Assembly (NCBI GenBank): GCA_903847205.1
Contig: CAINDA010000056.1
Span: 62,001-126,000 of the forward strand
Direction of reading: 5' to 3'
Length of the DNA stretch: 64,000 nucleotides
Origin: an uncultured Bacteroidota bacterium
GTDB lineage: Bacteria > Bacteroidota > Bacteroidia > 2-12-FULL-35-15
The notes below the pieces were generated by a model. The model was given only the letters and a program-made list of their open reading frames with translations, searched no databases and was not told the origin of the DNA. Below, one piece after another: positions 40,327 through 48,901 of the stretch. A program made the position numbers and the translations under genes. Each line of letters begins with the position of its first letter. Positions within the stretch are counted from its first letter, which is position 1.

Positions 40327-40512
40327 TTATAGTTCAGAAATAAGTTTGAAAATTTCTTCTTTTGATTTGCCAAGTTTAGCCTGAAGCCGATCTAACATTC
40401 CATCCTGTTTGCTATCTGCGAGCAAACCCGACACTATAATAGAAATTGAAGAAATATCTGATGCTTCTCTCTGCTTGTCTTCTGAAGACGATAAATCACT
40501 TTCTGGATGCAT
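40327..40512 (-). CDS. CsbD-family protein, diverged copy 2
   Basis: The 61-residue protein's last 28 residues (SKQDGMLDRLQAKLGKSKEE and onward) match CsbD copy 1 closely. Just before them, LLADS lines up with LLTDS of copy 1, but seven residues (DVLLVEG, 21 bp) are missing. The CsbD core [13 protein letters not shown] is absent and replaced by a serine-rich stretch. Only half of the family fold is therefore recognisable. It sits under promoter site 9 ahead of a lipoprotein gene, as copy 1 does. Confidence 0.7.
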   Translation of the reverse strand: MHPESDLSSSEDKQREASDISSISIIVSGLLADSKQDGMLDRLQAKLGKSKEEIFKLISEL

Positions 40513-40615
40513 GATGTATTTTGTTTTAGTTTGTTTGATTCTTGAACCCTTGCGGCTATTAATTCAACTTTACTTTTATGATTTATTCCTGCGAATTTGA
40601 ATTTGTTTTCTGAAG

Positions 40616-40681
40616 CAAAGGTCGATAGTTAAGTATCTTTTTGTGTTACACAACTTTTTCAATTAGTTACAACATTCATAC
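40616..40681 (-). promoter_or_regulatory. Shared promoter element, site 9 (CsbD copy 2)
   Basis: On the minus strand: GTATGAA (one change in the outer box), TGTAAC (40671-40666), TGTAAC (40650-40645) and ACCTTTG ending at 40616. The start codon of CsbD copy 2 is 103 bp downstream, the longest leader among the single-start genes. Confidence 0.83.
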
Positions 40682-40818
40682 ATACATTTAAGTATTACGT
40701 TAACCTTATTCTAAATACTGAAGTGATCAATGAGGGTGATTTTATCCCTCAAATCTTTGCGCAGGCCAAGCCAGCCTTCTTTGTTCCAACAGTTGATGTG
40801 AATAAATGAGCGTAAAAA
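40682..40818. other. Intergenic stretch with nothing firmly recognised
   Basis: Between promoter site 9 and the terminator at 40819, the minus strand has an open stretch containing WNKEGWLGLRKDLRDKI, but it runs across the terminator hairpin and has no identifiable relative. I do not accept it as a gene. Confidence 0.5.
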
Positions 40819-40844
40819 AAGCATCCAGATCTTGCTGGATGCTT
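40819..40844 (-). terminator. Hairpin terminator after the second ice-binding protein
   Basis: A perfect 10-bp stem AAGCATCCAG/CTGGATGCTT (40819-40828 with 40835-40844) with a 6-base loop and an A-run before it on the plus strand. It lies 121 bp past the stop at 40966. Confidence 0.88.
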
Positions 40845-40965
40845 GAAAATAAAAATATAAAAGAATCGTATTTGCTTTTGCTAAGTTTACCTTTCCTTCC
40901 AAGAAATTTACCTTATGCACTAAGAAAAAAACATATTGTGTACCGCATTTTTTCCAAATACATTT

Positions 40966-42594
40966 TTACCGCTGCGAAATCAATTTACCTGATTGTATTA
41001 TTTGACAGTTGTTGATTACTTTATAAAAATAAATGCCGGTTGGAAGCATACTTGTTTCCAAAACAGTCAATTGTTTTGTAATTGTTGTACGCAGTACTTC
41101 TGATCCTAAAACATTAAAAATTCCTACCTCAGTTTGGTTTTCTTGAGCAGGATCATTTATACGAATACAAACAGATGTACTAAAGGGATTAGGATAAATG
41201 GAAGCAGTTTCATTACTAGTTTCAGCATCAAGAGAGGAAACACCTGTTGTTAAAGGGGTGCAGGGAGATGGCATAACAGCTGTAATCGCAGATGTTGATA
41301 ACGCTCCTGTGGTGGTTAGAGCTCTTCCATCAAGTGTAACTCCAGTATTTAATGCTCCCAAAGCTCCATTGTTACAAATTAGATTCCCGCGGAAAACAGA
41401 AAAATTATTAATGTCAACTGCTCCCTCAATTTTCCAAAACACATTTTTTGACTGTGCTCCGTTAGTAAGGATAACCTGCGAATAAGTACTTGTTGAAAGA
41501 GCACCGTTGATCTGTATAACGAATACAGCATTTGAATTCCCCTGAGCATTCAAAAAAAGAGTATCAGTAAATGATGCTGCCCCGCCCATAAGATAGGTGT
41601 GCGGAGTAAGTACCAAATTATTTCCAAACGCTGCAGGATATAACAATTCAATGTCATAAGGAAGTGTGTTTAAATAATTATAAACATTTAGAAGATCCAA
41701 AGCACACTGAGCAGTAGAGCCATCAGGAATTGTATGAAGAGTACCAGTTATGAATAATGGATTGAAGCCGGCAGCAGATCCATTATTACTGCCAACATCG
41801 CCTGTAATATGTGTTATACCAGAATTTGTAACAGCTCCGTTAGTAGAAAAAATTGCATAACAGGAAGTGGCTGCCAAATTTGGAGCCGCTGGCCCCATAA
41901 GAACAGGGCTTCCACAGCCAATGGGAGTATATGCTGATACACCGTCAATAGTTATTGCGCCAGCTGTTGATAATGCCCTGCCTTCAAGTGTACAGCCTGT
42001 ATACATATTAATCGCAGCGTTGTTTGCAATAACTGTACCTTTCAAGGAAGTCCCGGAAGCCATGCTTACCAGGCCTTCTACTTTCCAAAACACATTACAT
42101 GCCAAAGCTCCGTTAACCAATTTAATTTGAGAAGATGCGTTAGTTGAAAAAGATCCTTGAATCTTAAAGATAAATACCGCATTCGCATTGCCGTTAGCGT
42201 TTAAGTAAAGATTCAAGTTTAATGTACTTGAACCTGAGATTGCATATACTCCAGCAATAAGAGTGTCGCCATTTCCAAGGAGGGGTGCGTGGCTGAAAGT
42301 GGACGTTGTGCTGTTTAACTGATTATAGGCAATCAGCAAATCTGAAGCGCATTGAGCACTTGTACCATCGCCATCATGCATAACACCGTTAACATTTCCA
42401 AAGGCTGTGCTTGAACCATTATTAGTTCCAACATTTCCCGTAATATGTGAAATCCCGGAGTTACTCACTGCTCCATCAGTTGAAAAAAGTACAAAATTTG
42501 CTGCAAGTCCTAAAGGAGGAGCCTGTGCAAAATTTAATGTAGGAATCAAGAACAGTATAACTGTAGTTAATTTAATGCATAGTTTAGTTTTCAT
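40966..42594 (-). CDS. Surface protein with two ice-binding (DUF3494) domains and a type-A T9SS sorting domain
   Basis: The 542-residue protein has a signal peptide (ending LNFAQA), DUF3494 domain 1 (SHITGNVGTNNGSSTAFGNV ... GRALSTAGAITIDGVS), DUF3494 domain 2 (THITGDVGSNNGSAAG ... GRALTTTGALSTSAIT), a short linker and a type-A sorting domain (SIYPNPFSTSV ... MLPTGIYFYKV). Domains 1 and 2 match the paired arrangement of the giant protein at 26756, without the Ig and DUF11 parts. It is surface-exposed and possibly ice- or substrate-binding. Promoter site 10 lies 40 bp upstream. Confidence 0.93.
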   Translation of the reverse strand: MKTKLCIKLTTVILFLIPTLNFAQAPPLGLAANFVLFSTDGAVSNSGISHITGNVGTNNGSSTAFGNVNGVMHDGDGTSAQCASDLLIAYNQLNSTTSTFSHAPLLGNGDTLIAGVYAISGSSTLNLNLYLNANGNANAVFIFKIQGSFSTNASSQIKLVNGALACNVFWKVEGLVSMASGTSLKGTVIANNAAINMYTGCTLEGRALSTAGAITIDGVSAYTPIGCGSPVLMGPAAPNLAATSCYAIFSTNGAVTNSGITHITGDVGSNNGSAAGFNPLFITGTLHTIPDGSTAQCALDLLNVYNYLNTLPYDIELLYPAAFGNNLVLTPHTYLMGGAASFTDTLFLNAQGNSNAVFVIQINGALSTSTYSQVILTNGAQSKNVFWKIEGAVDINNFSVFRGNLICNNGALGALNTGVTLDGRALTTTGALSTSAITAVMPSPCTPLTTGVSSLDAETSNETASIYPNPFSTSVCIRINDPAQENQTEVGIFNVLGSEVLRTTITKQLTVLETSMLPTGIYFYKVINNCQIIQSGKLISQR

Positions 42595-42634
42595 TTTATT
42601 TAAATTTACATTGTGAATGAATTTTCACATCCTG

Positions 42635-42700
42635 CAAAGGTGCGGTGGTATGGTCTCGTAGATGTTACAGAACTATTGTAATAACTTACAACATTCACAC
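42635..42700 (-). promoter_or_regulatory. Shared promoter element, site 10 (second ice-binding protein)
   Basis: On the minus strand: GTGTGAA (42700-42694), TGTAAG (42690-42685), TGTAAC (42669-42664) and CACCTTTG ending at 42635. Spacing is conserved. Confidence 0.85.
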
Positions 42701-42966
42701 ATTATTCAACATAATTTTTATCAATTACTGTTCCTCATTGAAAATCATAAAATACAAAACATTTTTTTCAAGTTTATAGCATAATAAATTTAGCATTTAC
42801 CTTCCCGAAAGGAAGTAAAATCGATGCTTAGATTGCAGTATCATTGATAAAAAAAATCCGCCATATGACGGACCGAATAAAATAATATATAAAGTTAAAC
42901 CGTGACCTTTGAATTTTAACAGCGCTAAGTTTACCGTTCAAGTTTTGAATTGCAATTACAAAGCCC
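42701..42966. other. Intergenic stretch after the universal stress gene
   Basis: The stretch is AT-rich, with a small imperfect hairpin (TCCG...CGGA around 42850-42866) that could be a weak terminator for the universal stress gene. I see no gene here. Confidence 0.45.
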
Positions 42967-43863
42967 TTAACTGATACCAAATCCAGGTGTATCAATACTG
43001 TAATGACCTTCGGAATGCTTGAAACTCAAAACAGGAACTTTAGAATGATTTACGATTTGCTGTGCAAATCCGCCAAGAAAAATACCAGTACTCTTTGACT
43101 CATGACCGGTGTTTATTACAATCAAACTGCATTTATTTTTAGAAGCATAGCGAAGTGCAGCAGCAGCAAGGTTTTCTCCGCCCGCTATAGTTGTTTTACA
43201 AGGCAACTTATCCGCATGCACAATCTTTTCAACTGATTCACATTTAATTTTAAATCTATTCAGATCCAATTTATCCTTTGAGGGAGGAAGACCAACTATA
43301 TGAATTTTAGATCCAAACACATTCGCTATAATCATCGCTAAATTCACCTTTTCACGGCTATGAAGCGAATTATCAATAGGAATCAAAATATTCTTAAAGC
43401 GCAATGCCCGAGCATTTTTCTGCAATGTTAAAACGGGAACTTCTGAAAGAGTAACAACCCGCTGTGCATTACTTCCAGTAAACAATTCTTTATAACCAGA
43501 TACACCGTGTGTTCCCATCACGATCAGATCGATTTTTTTCTTCTTAGAATAATCAATAATTTCAGTATGGATAAGTCCGGATGCAATATATATTTTTGAT
43601 AAAATGCCGAACCTTTTCTTAATGTCTGATCTCATTTTATCCAATTTTTTCTCAACTACTGTCTTCAGCTCCATGAGCGGTGGATATATTATGTCTGTTT
43701 CAGGTGTCATAGAAAAATGATACCCGTTAAATTCAATAACATGAATTAGAAATAGATCCGCATTTAATAAACGAGCCAATGTTACTGCGTTGGAAACTGC
43801 CACGTCAGAATGTTCTGAGAAGTCAACAGGAACAAGAATTTTTGTAATTTCAATTTTTTTCAT
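42967..43863 (-). CDS. Tandem universal stress protein (two Usp domains)
   Basis: This is a cytoplasmic two-domain Usp. Domain 1 (from KILVPVDFSEHSD) keeps the nucleotide-binding loop VMGTHGVSGYKELFTGSNA; domain 2 (from ILIPIDNSLHSREK) has a degenerate loop (INTGHESKSTGIFLGG). Such tandem Usps bind ATP or act in stress tolerance. I chose the ATG at 43863; the upstream in-frame ATG at 43893 would add 10 residues. It is the last gene of the long signalling operon, 30 bp after the REC-phosphatase gene. Confidence 0.92.
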   Translation of the reverse strand: MKKIEITKILVPVDFSEHSDVAVSNAVTLARLLNADLFLIHVIEFNGYHFSMTPETDIIYPPLMELKTVVEKKLDKMRSDIKKRFGILSKIYIASGLIHTEIIDYSKKKKIDLIVMGTHGVSGYKELFTGSNAQRVVTLSEVPVLTLQKNARALRFKNILIPIDNSLHSREKVNLAMIIANVFGSKIHIVGLPPSKDKLDLNRFKIKCESVEKIVHADKLPCKTTIAGGENLAAAALRYASKNKCSLIVINTGHESKSTGIFLGGFAQQIVNHSKVPVLSFKHSEGHYSIDTPGFGIS

Positions 43864-43893
43864 GATAATAAGTCTATTTGATTTTTTGCACAA

Positions 43894-45315
43894 TTACAGC
43901 CGCACCCCTATTACTAAAATATCGTCAACCTGTTCCTCACCAGCCTTCCAATTTTCTATAAAGCTGTTTAAATGATTTTCCTGCTCCAGCATCGGCTTGT
44001 GTTGAATTTCAAGCAAAATTTCCTTAAATCTTTTCGTCAATAATTTTTTTCCGCGCGACCCGCCAAATTGATCTGCGTAACCATCAGTAGAAATGTAAAA
44101 AGTATCTCCTTTCTGCAATTTTAATTCGTGACTGTCGAAATACTGATTTTCATCAGTAAAACCACCTATTCCTTTTTTTGTTCCTTTGATTTCTTCAACC
44201 ACTGATTTTCCTTTTCGGATAAGCCAAAGCGGTCGGTTAGCGCCGGCATATTTTATGATTCGATTATCCAAATCTAATGAGCAAATCGCTATGTCCATCC
44301 CATCTCTGGTAGATTCTTTACCGCGGGTTTGGTGCAACGAATTTTTGATGCCGATATTTAAGTGTTTCAAAATTTCAGATGTATCCGTGCTTTTGGCAAC
44401 TGCTTCTTCTAACTTTCCTGATCCAATCATACTCATAAATGCACCGGGTACTCCATGTCCTGTGCAATCAGCAGCAACAATAAATAGAACATCACCTTTT
44501 CCAGTTTCAAATCTATTAGTTGATTTATGAAAAAAATAAAAATCACCGCTAACAATGTCTTTCGGTTTAAAAAGGATAAAACTTTGAGAAAGTGCAGCAT
44601 ATATATCTTCTTTCCGGGGCAATTTTGCAAGCTGTATTCTTTTTGCGTAATTTATACTGTCAGTAATATCTTTTACTGTTTTTTCAACAAGAAGTTTAGA
44701 CTTTTCAATTTCTGCTTTTTGAATATTAGCAATAAGTAAACCGGTAGCCAACTTTTCTTTTTCGGCATTTTGCCTCTCAAGTAATTTGCATGCAATAATG
44801 GATTCAGCAGCACGCTTTTCTTTTTCTTTTCTTTGAAAACCCAATTCCTTATCAGCCATAATCAAATCCACAGCGTGTTTTTCTTTTTCAATATTTTGAA
44901 AAGCAAGTTCTTTCTGAGCAAAAATTTTAGAAATAGATTCATTAATTGTTTTGAATTGACTTTCTGCTTTGAGAATATAATCTGAGGCTCCGTGATGAAA
45001 TGATTTTAAGGCAATTTCAATTTGATGATTGCTTGTGAGCATAATTACGCTTGTATCAAAGTTGATTAGCTTTATCTGATCTAAAACCTGGAGTCCGTTG
45101 GCTGCGCGTAAGGAATTGTTGTTTAGGTTATAATCCAAAATAACAAATTCAGGTAATATTTGAGCAAATTGTTGCATGCATTTTTCGCCAGTTTCAAATG
45201 AATATATTTTAATTAATCTATTTTGAAAAGCCGTCTCGATATATCCTTTAAGTGCCAAGGCAAAAATTGGATTATCTTCTACAATAAAAATATTTGTTTG
45301 ATTTTTTGATTTCAT
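43894..45315 (-). CDS. Response regulator with SpoIIE-type PP2C phosphatase output
   Basis: The 473-residue protein has a receiver domain at 8-125 (FIVEDNP, phospho-Asp in VILDYNLN, MLTSN, ILKAES). A coiled coil of about 130-215 follows, with three EKEKRAAE-type repeats. A SpoIIE/PP2C serine phosphatase fills about 225-473 (SGDFYFFHK, VAADCTGHGVPGAFMSMIG, ISTDGYADQFGG). Such proteins dephosphorylate anti-anti-sigma factors, but none is encoded here. The coil shares repeat units with the PAS protein at 48902. It lies in the operon just before the universal stress gene. Confidence 0.93.
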   Translation of the reverse strand: MKSKNQTNIFIVEDNPIFALALKGYIETAFQNRLIKIYSFETGEKCMQQFAQILPEFVILDYNLNNNSLRAANGLQVLDQIKLINFDTSVIMLTSNHQIEIALKSFHHGASDYILKAESQFKTINESISKIFAQKELAFQNIEKEKHAVDLIMADKELGFQRKEKEKRAAESIIACKLLERQNAEKEKLATGLLIANIQKAEIEKSKLLVEKTVKDITDSINYAKRIQLAKLPRKEDIYAALSQSFILFKPKDIVSGDFYFFHKSTNRFETGKGDVLFIVAADCTGHGVPGAFMSMIGSGKLEEAVAKSTDTSEILKHLNIGIKNSLHQTRGKESTRDGMDIAICSLDLDNRIIKYAGANRPLWLIRKGKSVVEEIKGTKKGIGGFTDENQYFDSHELKLQKGDTFYISTDGYADQFGGSRGKKLLTKRFKEILLEIQHKPMLEQENHLNSFIENWKAGEEQVDDILVIGVRL

Positions 45316-45391
45316 GATATTTGGCTGTCCGCTGCAAAATCTATCCGAACATTTATTTTTTAATTTACTAAAATCCCTTGCTTGTGGAGTT

Positions 45392-45823
45392 TTAATTTTC
45401 GCGGTTAAAAATACTTTTAATTAAAGCTTCAACTTTGTAAAATGAATGCTCGTCTTTTTGCAGATAGATGCAGCCAAATTTTGCTATTGATTTGCCTACA
45501 ACATCAAATTCCTTTTGCGAACTGAGCAGAATAACATTAGTTTTGGAGCTCACAGATTTAATATTTTTTATTGTTGAAAGAGCCGTTGGTGCGCTGCTAA
45601 TATTTTTTTTTATGAGGTCATCCATTATGATTACGGTTGGGTTTTGTTTGAGTTCCAGTAAACAAGATTCTCCATTTGAGAAAATTTTTATATTGTTAAA
45701 CTCGGGGAGACGTGTTATTAAAAATTTTTCTAATGATTTTGCATACAAATCATTGTCTCCAAGTATAAAAATGGTTTTTTCTCTTGACCCTACTCTCTTA
45801 AACATTTTAGCGAACATATTCAT
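45392..45823 (-). CDS. Receiver domain with a damaged acidic pocket
   Basis: The 143-residue protein aligns throughout with the REC protein at 46532. The first strand reads IFILGDNDLYAKSL instead of IFIVEDSEVYAKSL, so one of the two acidic magnesium ligands is glycine. The phospho-acceptor position VIIMDD keeps its Asp, and the Lys in LQKDE is kept. Phosphorylation may be weakened, and the protein could be a constitutive or competitive partner. No output domain follows. Confidence 0.8.
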   Translation of the reverse strand: MNMFAKMFKRVGSREKTIFILGDNDLYAKSLEKFLITRLPEFNNIKIFSNGESCLLELKQNPTVIIMDDLIKKNISSAPTALSTIKNIKSVSSKTNVILLSSQKEFDVVGKSIAKFGCIYLQKDEHSFYKVEALIKSIFNREN

Positions 45824-45936
45824 AGCTTCAGAGTGTTAATGTGTTAAAATATATTATTTGCTGATTTGTTTCATCTATAACTTTTAAATGCCTTTTTTAA
45901 AAATTTAAGTATTATACTACCTCTCTCACTTTACCA

Positions 45937-46521
45937 TTAAGGCGCTCCGTGCGGGGCGAACATCTGAACGACTTTAATACCGGCCATAAAAATTAAAACG
46001 AAGAAAAACAAAACAAAAAGGAGGCGTTTATATCTTCTTGCTTCTGTTTTAGCTTCCCTTGTTTTAAACAGGTTTAACAAAGAATAATTTATTTTTTTGA
46101 ATTGCGTTTCGGTTTTAACAACGTAATCTGAAGCTCCATGTTTTAATGATTCCAGGGCAATATCAATATGGTCATTGCTGGTAAGCATTATCACATCGGT
46201 TTTATTATTTTCTTTTTTAATCCAATCTAAAACCCTAATTCCATCTACAGCGTCGGCTATTTTGCTGTTTAAATAAAAATCCAGGATTACTAATTCAGGC
46301 ATCACTCTTCTGAACCTTTCTATGCAGCTTTCACCAGTTTCAAATGTGTATATCTTTATAAACATATTTTTGAAAGCCATTTCAATATCAGCTTTCAGTG
46401 CCAGAGTAAAAACCTTATTGTCATCAACAATAAAAATATTAATTTGATTTTTTGTATTCACGCTTATTATTTTTTGTGTGTTAGCAGAGGGCTCAGATAT
46501 TTTTGAATAAATAAAAATCAA
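45937..46521 (-). CDS. Response regulator receiver domain with C-terminal membrane anchor
   Basis: The 194-residue protein has an intact receiver (about 27-145: FIVDDNK, phospho-Asp in VILDFYLNS, IMLTSND, YVVKTET). A basic linker (REAKTEARRYKR) and a hydrophobic helix (LLFVLFFFVLIFMAGIKVVQMF) then anchor it near the C-terminus. A GTG at 46461 would remove 20 leader residues and gives an N-terminus similar to the other REC genes; the choice is open. The layout matches the regulator at 19326. It lies 10 bp after the REC protein at 46532 in the signalling operon. Confidence 0.88.
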   Translation of the reverse strand: MIFIYSKISEPSANTQKIISVNTKNQINIFIVDDNKVFTLALKADIEMAFKNMFIKIYTFETGESCIERFRRVMPELVILDFYLNSKIADAVDGIRVLDWIKKENNKTDVIMLTSNDHIDIALESLKHGASDYVVKTETQFKKINYSLLNLFKTREAKTEARRYKRLLFVLFFFVLIFMAGIKVVQMFAPHGAP

Positions 46522-46531
46522 GCCTTTCCCT

Positions 46532-46981
46532 CTAATTCAGAGATTCAATTGCTGGGAAATTGTTTCGATTAAAAATTTGGCTGATCAAATGCTCAACTTT
46601 ATTAAATGCATTTTTATCTTTTCTGATGTAATAACAATCGGTTTGTTTTACTGTTTCTAAGGCAACTTCAACCTCCTCTTGTGCACTTAAAACAATTATG
46701 TTTGTGAAGGGTCTTTGTGTTTTAATCCGCTTAATTATTTCAAGCCCATTATCAGCAGCTTTATATTTTGAATTCAAAAAATAATCCATAATAACGATAC
46801 ATGGATTATGATGTAATTCCATTAAACACATTTCTCCTATGCGGAAAGTTTTTATCTCTTTTACATCTAGGAACCGATTTTGAATAAATGTCTGAAGTGA
46901 TTTTGCATAAACTTCACTGTCTTCCACGATGAAAATTATTTTTTCTTCCGGGCTCATGCTTTTAAAAAATTCCGTTTCCAT
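46532..46981 (-). CDS. Single-domain response regulator
   Basis: The 149-residue protein is a receiver domain with a short tail. It shows the acidic pair (IIFIVEDSE), phospho-Asp (IVIMDYFLN), Ser (IVLSAQE) and Lys (YIRKDKN), all in place. It has no effector domain. It lies 20 bp after the HPt gene and may be the relay's phosphate acceptor. It is closely related to the protein at 45392. Confidence 0.92.
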   Translation of the reverse strand: METEFFKSMSPEEKIIFIVEDSEVYAKSLQTFIQNRFLDVKEIKTFRIGEMCLMELHHNPCIVIMDYFLNSKYKAADNGLEIIKRIKTQRPFTNIIVLSAQEEVEVALETVKQTDCYYIRKDKNAFNKVEHLISQIFNRNNFPAIESLN

Positions 46982-47001
46982 TTATTTATGGTTTAATAGT
47001 T

Positions 47002-47379
47002 TTAAACATAACTATGTTTCGCAGTTTCAATTTCTGAAATTGCGCGCATACATATCTGATTGAGTTTTAGATTGAGTCCTTTTATTTTTTCAATATTTTC
47101 AGCCTCTTTTGCCAAATCAACCATTTCCTGCAAAATCGGTCCCAAAATAGAAATACCCATTATTGAAACTGAGGATTTCATTGTGTGTGCAAGGCTTTTT
47201 ACAATGGGATAATCAGCTTTGGCAACGGAATCGTTTATACATTGAAGTTCTTCGGGTATCTGTTTTAAAAAAACATCCATTATCTCTTTGATCAAATTTT
47301 TTTTTCCGCCCATTATCTCCGAAAGATAACTTAGGCTGCATACATTTTCTGTTCCGCTTTCTGTCTCGTCAGTTTTCAT
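47002..47379 (-). CDS. Histidine phosphotransfer (HPt) protein
   Basis: The 125-residue HPt protein is a four-helix bundle with the phospho-accepting His in VKSLAHTMKSSVSIMG (about residue 62). It shuttles phosphate between the receiver of a hybrid kinase and downstream receivers. It lies 4 bp after the hybrid kinase gene and 20 bp before the REC gene, as expected for a split phosphorelay. In the hybrid kinase at 61770 the same domain is fused at the C-terminus. Confidence 0.93.
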   Translation of the reverse strand: MKTDETESGTENVCSLSYLSEIMGGKKNLIKEIMDVFLKQIPEELQCINDSVAKADYPIVKSLAHTMKSSVSIMGISILGPILQEMVDLAKEAENIEKIKGLNLKLNQICMRAISEIETAKHSYV

Positions 47380-47383
47380 TGCA

Positions 47384-48856
47384 TTAAGAATTAAGTGTTA
47401 ATTCATATATTTTATCAAAAAGCAAGTTGGCATTTATTGGTTTTGAGATATAATCGCTCATTCCTAAACCCAGACATTTTTCCCTTTCACCTGCCATTGC
47501 ATGCGCTGTCATTGCAATGATTGGAATTGGATTTTTTAATTGCTTCCGGATTATTGTAGTAGCCTCATAGCCATTCATCACAGGCATTTCCATGTCCATC
47601 AAAATGATATCAAATGATGAAAGCTGCGGACTGGAATCATTATTTTCCATAAGTTTTTCGATTCCAACATTTCCGTTCTCAGCAACTTCAACTTTTAGCT
47701 TGTTTTCAGAAAACAAACTGTAAATTAATTTTACGTTCAATAAATTATCCTCAACAAGCAATATTTTTAATTTGCTAAGATCCTCCATTGTATATTTTTT
47801 TGCTGCAATTACAGGGGCTGCCGGAACAATCTTTGATTTTTTATAAAGTATATGAAATGAAAAAACTGAACCTGAATTAAATTCACTTTTGACTGACAAT
47901 GTGCCTCCCTGAAGTTCCACCAGCTGTTTCGCAATACTTAATCCAAGGCCTGTGCCCCCGTATTTTCTTGTGGTATGTGACTCCGCCTGACGGAACCTCT
48001 CAAAAATATTTTCTAACTTATCCTCCGGTATCCCTATCCCAGTATCTTGAATCAAGAATTCCAATAGGGTATTGTCATCAACTTTGCTGCTATCAGTGAT
48101 TTCAGCATTTTTCAGAACTTTAACATTCACTTGTACTTTTCCTTTTTGTGTGAACTTAATTGCATTTCCTGTAAGGTTGATTATTATTTGAGTAAGCCTT
48201 GTGGAATCACCAAGCAGACTTTCCGGAACATTATCATCTATACTGAATGATAATTCAAGATTTTTTTCTTTGGCTTTTCCAATAAGCATTCCATTAATTG
48301 ATTTGAAAATTTCCTTCACACTGAAGGTATGTTCTTCAAAAGTCATCATGCCCGCCTCAATCTTTGATATATCAAGTATATCGTTGATAATTGTCAGTAG
48401 ATTTTCTCCAGCTAATTTTATTGTTCTTACATATTCTTTTTCCTTTTCGGCAAGTTTCCCTTTGGAAAGGATATCCGAAAAACCAATAATTGCATTCATC
48501 GGTGTACGGATTTCATGGCTCATGTTCGCTAAAAATGCCTCTTTTAATTTGGTTGCTTCCTCAGCTTTTTCTTTTGCCTCACTATAATCTTCAAGAATAT
48601 TAAGAACCGCACGCTGCGTGTTTTCCATATTTATTTTTTCTTCACTGTAATCGTCCAATATATTCAATAGAGCTCTCTGCGCATCTTCTGAGTGATATTT
48701 TTCTTCTGAGTAATCATCCAAAATATTCAGCAGTGCCTTTTCTGTTTCCTGAAGATCAATTTTTTCATCCGAAATAAATTCTTTATTCTCCGGTGAATTA
48801 TTTACATTTTCCCATGGGTTATAATCAACTTTGGTATTTTGTAAAGAAGATTGCAT
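47384..48856 (-). CDS. Hybrid histidine kinase with three 21-residue N-terminal repeats and no sensor domain
   Basis: The 490-residue protein begins with three copies of a 21-residue coiled repeat (ALLNILDDYSEEK core, about 38-100). HisKA follows (ANMSHEIRTPMNAII, His near 113), then HATPase_c (DTGIGIPEDKL, GGTGLGLSIAKQ) and a C-terminal receiver (ILLVEDN, ILMDMEMPVMNG, AMTAHA, SKPI). It has no PAS, transmembrane or periplasmic sensor of its own, so it may take its signal from the PAS protein encoded 45 bp upstream. The HPt gene is 4 bp downstream. Confidence 0.94.
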   Translation of the reverse strand: MQSSLQNTKVDYNPWENVNNSPENKEFISDEKIDLQETEKALLNILDDYSEEKYHSEDAQRALLNILDDYSEEKINMENTQRAVLNILEDYSEAKEKAEEATKLKEAFLANMSHEIRTPMNAIIGFSDILSKGKLAEKEKEYVRTIKLAGENLLTIINDILDISKIEAGMMTFEEHTFSVKEIFKSINGMLIGKAKEKNLELSFSIDDNVPESLLGDSTRLTQIIINLTGNAIKFTQKGKVQVNVKVLKNAEITDSSKVDDNTLLEFLIQDTGIGIPEDKLENIFERFRQAESHTTRKYGGTGLGLSIAKQLVELQGGTLSVKSEFNSGSVFSFHILYKKSKIVPAAPVIAAKKYTMEDLSKLKILLVEDNLLNVKLIYSLFSENKLKVEVAENGNVGIEKLMENNDSSPQLSSFDIILMDMEMPVMNGYEATTIIRKQLKNPIPIIAMTAHAMAGEREKCLGLGMSDYISKPINANLLFDKIYELTLNS

Positions 48857-48901
48857 TTGGCTTTGAATTAATATTCGTTTAAAAACAAAGATTTTTACTA
48901 A

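Noticed and set aside
40711-40920. 69-codon minus-strand ORF containing WNKEGWLGLRKDLRDKI
   Set aside because: It runs across the terminator hairpin at 40819-40844 and overlaps no promoter element; I see no family.
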